DNA from: Inia geoffrensis
Lineage: Eukaryota > Chordata > Mammalia > Artiodactyla > Iniidae
DNA length: 64,000 bases
NCBI GenBank assembly: GCA_036417435.1
Contig: CM070900.1
Span: 115,917,315 to 115,981,314, forward strand
Reading direction: 5' to 3'
The position numbers and the translations under genes were made by a program. Below, in pieces: positions 60,185 to 64,000 of the stretch (positions are counted from its first letter, which is position 1; every line of letters starts with the position of its first letter). The notes under the pieces are model-generated. The model saw only the letters and a list, made by a program, of their open reading frames with translations. It searched no databases and was not told the origin of the DNA.

Positions 60185-60365
60185 TACAGTGTGCTTACAG
60201 GAACTTTAAAGTCAGACCATGTGGCTTCAAGTCCCAGATCCAGCACTTACCAACTGTGAAACTTTGGGCAAGTTACTTAAATTCTCTTAGTTTTAGTTCT
60301 GTAATCTGTGAGATGGTAACAATAAAACTGACCTCCCTTGTCAGCTGTTGGGATGAATGGGTAAT
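60185..60365 (+). repeat. MIR SINE, sense
   Basis: 'gaactttaaagtcagaccat', 'gcttcaagtcccagatccag', 'tgtgaaactttgggcaagtt' and 'ctgtaatctgtgagatggta' give nearly full MIR. Confidence 0.9.
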
Positions 60366-60387
60366 TTTACCTATTAATTTACTTTTT

Positions 60388-60655
60388 GAAACAATAGTTT
60401 TGAGCACCTACTGTGTGCCAAGCACTTATCTCGGAGCTGAGAGCACAAAAGTGATCAGTTGATAAAAATCTCTCCGCTCAAAGCTTACACTTTGGTGTAC
60501 ATAATACATGTTTCATAATTATTTTAAGAACTGGCTTCTGAATTTAACCTGCAGTGGGATCAAATTTGGACTCTGGTCAGTGTGCTGGTACAGGCTCTTC
60601 ATTCAATAGTCAGTATGTATTTACTAAGTGCCTATTATGTTTCCAAGAATAATTA
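60388..60655 (-). repeat. Two L2 LINE 3'-end fragments, antisense
   Basis: At 60400-60480 the reversed L2 terminus reads 'gagcacctactgtgtgccaa' and 'ccgctcaaagcttacact'. At 60590-60655 another short piece reads 'tcattcaatagtcagtatg' and 'aagtgcctattatgtttcc'. The second may be a separate insertion. Confidence 0.65.
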
Positions 60656-61084
60656 TCCAGTTAATAATGGTGTATTGGGAGGGTTCTTAGGTCTGTGTAT
60701 AAGAGGGCATGTCCAGTCTCACCTACAAATAGATTGCTTGTATTTGACACCTATAGTGCATAAAGAGATCTATAGAGCAGTGCAAAAAAACATGTTTGTT
60801 TAATATTGGTTGTATGTATTTCAGAAAGACTATCAACCAAAAAACAAGTGAATATTTCTTTGGACTTTTGATAAAGAAAGGCTTTTTCTGGAAATAAGGG
60901 TGTTTCTTAATCAGTGTACCATTTGCATTGGTGATGTTACACTTAGATTAGGACCTTGATTTTTTTTTTTTTTTAAAAGCTATCTTTTACCAGTAATCTG
61001 TTCTCATTTTAGAATGTTTAAAAGAGAGATAAGCAGCTAAGAGAAACCTTTATTAGTATATTAAGAGGTTTACGCAAACATGTA

Positions 61085-61290
61085 TTCACACATAAGTTTT
61101 TTAAACAGTTCAGTCCTCTTGTTGAACATTTAAGTTGCTTGCAGTTGTTTTGCTATTGTAAAAATATTGATATAAATGTACCTGGCAAAACACCTTTTGT
61201 AGTTGTTTGATTTCCTTAGGATATATTTTAAAAGAATTACTACACCTAAGAGGAATGTACAGATCAATGGGTTTGATTATATGATACCGA
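61085..61290 (-). repeat. L1M 3' UTR fragment, antisense
   Basis: 'gttgaacatttaagttgctt', 'ctattgtaaaaatattgata', 'gatttccttaggatatattt' and 'acctaagaggaatgtacaga' are the reversed L1M 3' UTR. Confidence 0.75.
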
Positions 61291-61384
61291 ATTCTTAACT
61301 TATGTAGTAATAAACCAAATAAAATGGAAAGTGTGAAGCTTGGGAAATATTTGCAAGACATACATAGTATAAAAGCATGATCGC

Positions 61385-61598
61385 TCGAGCCACCCTGCCA
61401 GAGTTCAGCTTCTTTACCTGCTAGTTCTGTGAGCCATGGAAAGTTACTTACCTCTGTGTGCGCTGATTTCCTCATCTGTAAAGATGTGATAATAATAGTA
61501 ATCAACCTTAAGGGAAGTTGCAAGGAGTAAATATAAAATGTCCTCAACTGTGTCTGACACCAAAGAATGGTTATGTAAAAGTTTGTTAATAAACATGT
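61385..61598 (+). repeat. MIR SINE, sense
   Basis: 'tttacctgctagttctgtga', 'ggaaagttacttacctctg', 'gatttcctcatctgtaaaga', then 'aaggagtaaatataaaatg'. The L1 at the right edge inserted just after this repeat. Confidence 0.8.
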
Positions 61599-62899
61599 CA
61601 GAGAGAGACCTTCAAGATGGCAGAGGAGTAAGACGTGGATATCACCTTCCTCCCCACACATACATCAGAAATACATCTACATGTGGAACAACTCCTACAG
61701 AACACCAACTGAATGCTGGCAGAGGACCTCAGACTTCCAAAAAGATGCCCTCAGGCGACCTACACGCAGAGGCAGGGCCAAATCCAAAGCCAAACCCCAG
61801 AAGCTGTGTGAACAAAGAAGAGAAAGGGAAATCTCTCCCAGCAACCTCAGAAACAGCGGATTAAAGCTCCACAATCAACTTGATGTACCCTGCATCTCTG
61901 GAATACCTGGATAGACAACGAATCATCCCAGAATTGAGGCGGTGGACTTCGGGAGCAACGGTAGACTTGGGGTTTGCTTTCTGCATCTAATTTGTTTCTG
62001 ATTTTATGTTTATAATTTAGAGTTTATTATCATTGGTAGATTTGTTTATTGATTTGGTTGCTCTCTTCCTTTTTTTTTTTTAATATATAGATTTTTTCCC
62101 CTTTTTCTGTTTTTGTGAGTGTGTATGTGTATGCTTCTTTGTGTGATTTTGTCTGTATAGCTTTGCTTTTACCATTTGTCCTAGGGTTCTGTCTGTCCAT
62201 TTTGTTTTGTTTTTGTATAGTTTTTAGCACTTGTTATCATTGGTGGATTTGTTTTTTGGTTTAGATGCTCTTTTCTTTCTTTCCTTTTTTTTCTTACTTT
62301 TAATTTTTTTATTTTTAAGAATTTAAAAAATTTTTTATTTTATTTTATTTCATTTATTTTCATTCTTTCTTTCTTTCTTTTTTTCTCCCTTTTCTTCTGA
62401 GCTGTGTGGCTGACAGGGTCTTTGTGCTCTGGCCAGGTGTAAGGCCTGTGCCTCTGAGGTGGGAGAGGTGAGTTCAGGATATTGGTCCACCAGAAATCTC
62501 CCATCTCCATGTAATATCAAATGGCGAAAGTTCTCCCAGAGATCTCCATCTCAACGCTAAGACCCAGCTCCACTCAACGAACAGCAAGCTACAGTGCTGG
62601 ACACCCTATGCCAAACAAATAGCAAGACAGCAAACTAAACCCACCCATTAGCAGAGAGGCTGCCTAAAGTCATAATAAGGTCACAGACACCCCAAAACAC
62701 ACCACTGGATGTGGTCCTGCCCACCAGAAAGACAAGATCCAGCCTCATTCACCAGAACACAGGCACCCGTCCCCTCCACCAGGAGGCCTACACAACCCAC
62801 TGAACCAACCTTAGCCACTGGGGGCAGACACCAAAAACAAGGGGAACTATGAAACTGCAGCCTCCGAAAAGGAGACCCCAACACAGTAAGTTAAGCAAA

Positions 62900-63831
62900 A
62901 TGAGAAAACAGAGAAACACACACCAGATGAAGGAGAAAGGTAAAAACCCATCAGACCAAACAAATGAATAGAAAATAGGCAGTCTCCCTGAAAAAGAATT
63001 CAGAATAATGATAGTAAAGATGATCCAAAATCCTGGAAACAGAATAGAGAAAATACAAGAAATGTTTAACAAGGACCTAGAAGAACTAAAGAGGAAACAG
63101 ACCATGATGAGCAACACAGTAAAAGAAATTAAAACTTCTCTAGAAGGAATCAATAGCAGAATAACTGAGGCAGAAGAACGGATAAGTGACCTGGAAGATA
63201 AAATAGTGGAAATAACTACCACAGAGCAGAGTAAAGAAAAAAGAATGAAAAGAATCGAGGACAGTCCCAGAGACCTCTGGGACAACATTAAACGCACCAA
63301 CATTAGAATTATAGGGGTCCCAGAAGAAGAAGAGAAAAAGGTAAGGGACTGAGAAAATATTTGAAGAGATTATAGTTGAAAACTTCCCTAATATGGGAAA
63401 GCAAATAGTCAATCAAGTCCAGGAAGTGCAGAGAGTCCGATACAGGAAAATCCAAGGACAAACACGCCAAGACACATACTAATCAAACTATCAAAAATTA
63501 AATGCAAAGAAAAAAATATTTCAATCAGCAAGGAAAAAAACAACAAATAACATACAAGAGAATCCCCATAAGGTTAACAGCTGATTTTTCAGCAGAAACT
63601 CTGCAGGCCACAAGGGAATGGCAGGACATATTTAAAGTGATGAAAGGGAAAAGCATACAACCAAGATTACTCTACCCAGCAAGGATCTCATGCAGATTCG
63701 ATGGAGAAATTAAAACCTTTACAGACAAGGAAAAACTGAGAGAATTCAGCACCACCAAACTAGCTTTACAGCAAATGTTAAAGGAACTTCTCTATGTAGG
63801 AAACACAAGAGAAGGAAAAGACCAACAATAA
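62900..63831 (+). pseudogene. L1 ORF1 (ORF1p-like), broken
   Basis: ORF1p is the L1 RNA-binding coiled-coil trimer protein. The reading frame starts at ATG 62900 ('MRKQRNTHQMKEKGKNPSD'), then codon 24 is TAG (62969-62971). The frame resumes in phase as 'RIMIVKMIQNPGNRIEKIQ', a coiled-coil part rich in heptads ('ITEAEERISDLEDKIVEI'), and 'DLWDNIKRTNIRIIGVPEE' (RRM-like start). A 1-base shift near 63342 and further shifts near 63425 and 63500 break it. The C-terminal part ('PRLLYPARISCRFDGEIKT') in another frame ends at 63831. About 310 codons in all, a normal length. The antisense frame of 171 codons at 62788-63303 is a shadow. Confidence 0.92.
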
Positions 63832-63844
63832 CAAACCCAAAACA

Positions 63845-64000
63845 ATGAAGAAAATGGTAATAAGAACATACATATCGAAAACTACCTTAAATGTAAATGG
63901 ATTGAATGCTCCAACCAAAAGACATAGACTGGCTGAATGGATACAAACACAAGACCTGTATTTATGCTGTCTACAGAAGAGACCCACTTCAGATCTAGGG
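63845..64000 (+). pseudogene. L1 ORF2 N-terminal (endonuclease) fragment, continues beyond window
   Basis: ORF2p carries an apurinic-like endonuclease and a reverse transcriptase. From ATG 63845 the frame is open to the window end and shows the endonuclease start motif 'TTLNVNGLNAPTKRHRLAEW', with the Asn of NVNGLN intact. Where the family has CLQETH (the metal-binding Glu), this copy reads 'CCLQKRP', as if a two-base insertion occurred near 63974 and shifted the frame. The rest lies outside the window. Confidence 0.85.

Larger units (their letters stand above)
61601..64000 (+). mobile_element. L1 LINE with 5' UTR, running off the right edge
   Basis: A sense L1 with an apparently complete 5' end. 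61601-62899 is the 5' UTR (starts 'gagagagaccttcaagatgg', a family-typical beginning that supplies an internal Pol II promoter in active copies). It contains a T-rich low-complexity part at about 62060-62400. It continues into ORF1 and ORF2. No target duplication can be judged because the 3' end is outside. The 5' UTR seems of the cetacean type, by analogy only. Confidence 0.93.

Noticed and set aside
61110..61661. 183-codon open frame on the minus strand
   Set aside because: It runs across an L1M fragment, a MIR and the start of the L1 5' UTR, three independent repeats, so it cannot be a conserved gene.
62788..63303. 171-codon open frame on the minus strand, very hydrophobic and serine-rich
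   Set aside because: It is exactly antisense to L1 ORF1; the composition follows from the complement of the Glu/Lys-rich coiled coil.

Overview
This window reads as mammalian nuclear DNA from a cetartiodactyl, most probably a whale or dolphin. It is AT-rich. No intact or spliced protein-coding gene, rRNA, tRNA gene or CRISPR array could be supported. The cetacean assignment rests on eight tRNA-derived CHR-type SINEs (tRNA-like head with A and B boxes, 'cttccctggtggcgcag' type start), on L1 3' ends of the type that follow these SINEs in cetaceans, and on a young-looking L1 at the right edge. The species is an inference from repeat families. The window is probably intergenic or lies inside a large intron.

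Layout. Positions 1-13300 are mostly unassigned AT-rich sequence with old L2 and MIR relics; 4890-5720 is a candidate conserved non-coding stretch and 13788-13829 is a perfect 15-bp hairpin. From 14040 to 18005 there are an L1 3' end, an MLT1-like solo LTR, two CHR SINEs with target-site duplications and a CA microsatellite. From 20450 to 24130 an old antisense L1M is split by a second MLT1-like LTR. At 26043-27331 lies a full-length but broken mariner (1289 bp, TA target duplication), apparently inserted in the 3' end of an old LTR. From 31667 to 34143 there are a CHR SINE, a complete MER2-like element with an internal tandem duplication, an L1M fragment and another SINE. A long L2 copy occupies about 37090-38355.

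The least explained part is about 46650-48900: an eight-unit degenerate tandem repeat (47053-47485), lying between two related segments (46650-46815 and 48712-48895). A clean solo LTR with a 7-bp target duplication lies just upstream (45982-46452). From 49 to 61 kb there are MIR and L2 relics, an L1M with a microsatellite, an 81-bp L1 insertion with a 17-bp perfect target duplication, a CR1/L3-type relic and a 45-bp Z-DNA-prone tract. From 61601 to the right edge a 5'-complete L1 runs on the + strand with its 5' UTR, a broken ORF1 and the first codons of ORF2.

Function here is therefore mostly that of transposable elements of different ages: L2, MIR and CR1/L3 oldest; MaLR LTRs, L1M and MER2 next; then mariner; then CHR SINEs and L1. 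Family names come from pattern recognition, without a library search. Boundaries without a target-site duplication are approximate by tens of bases.
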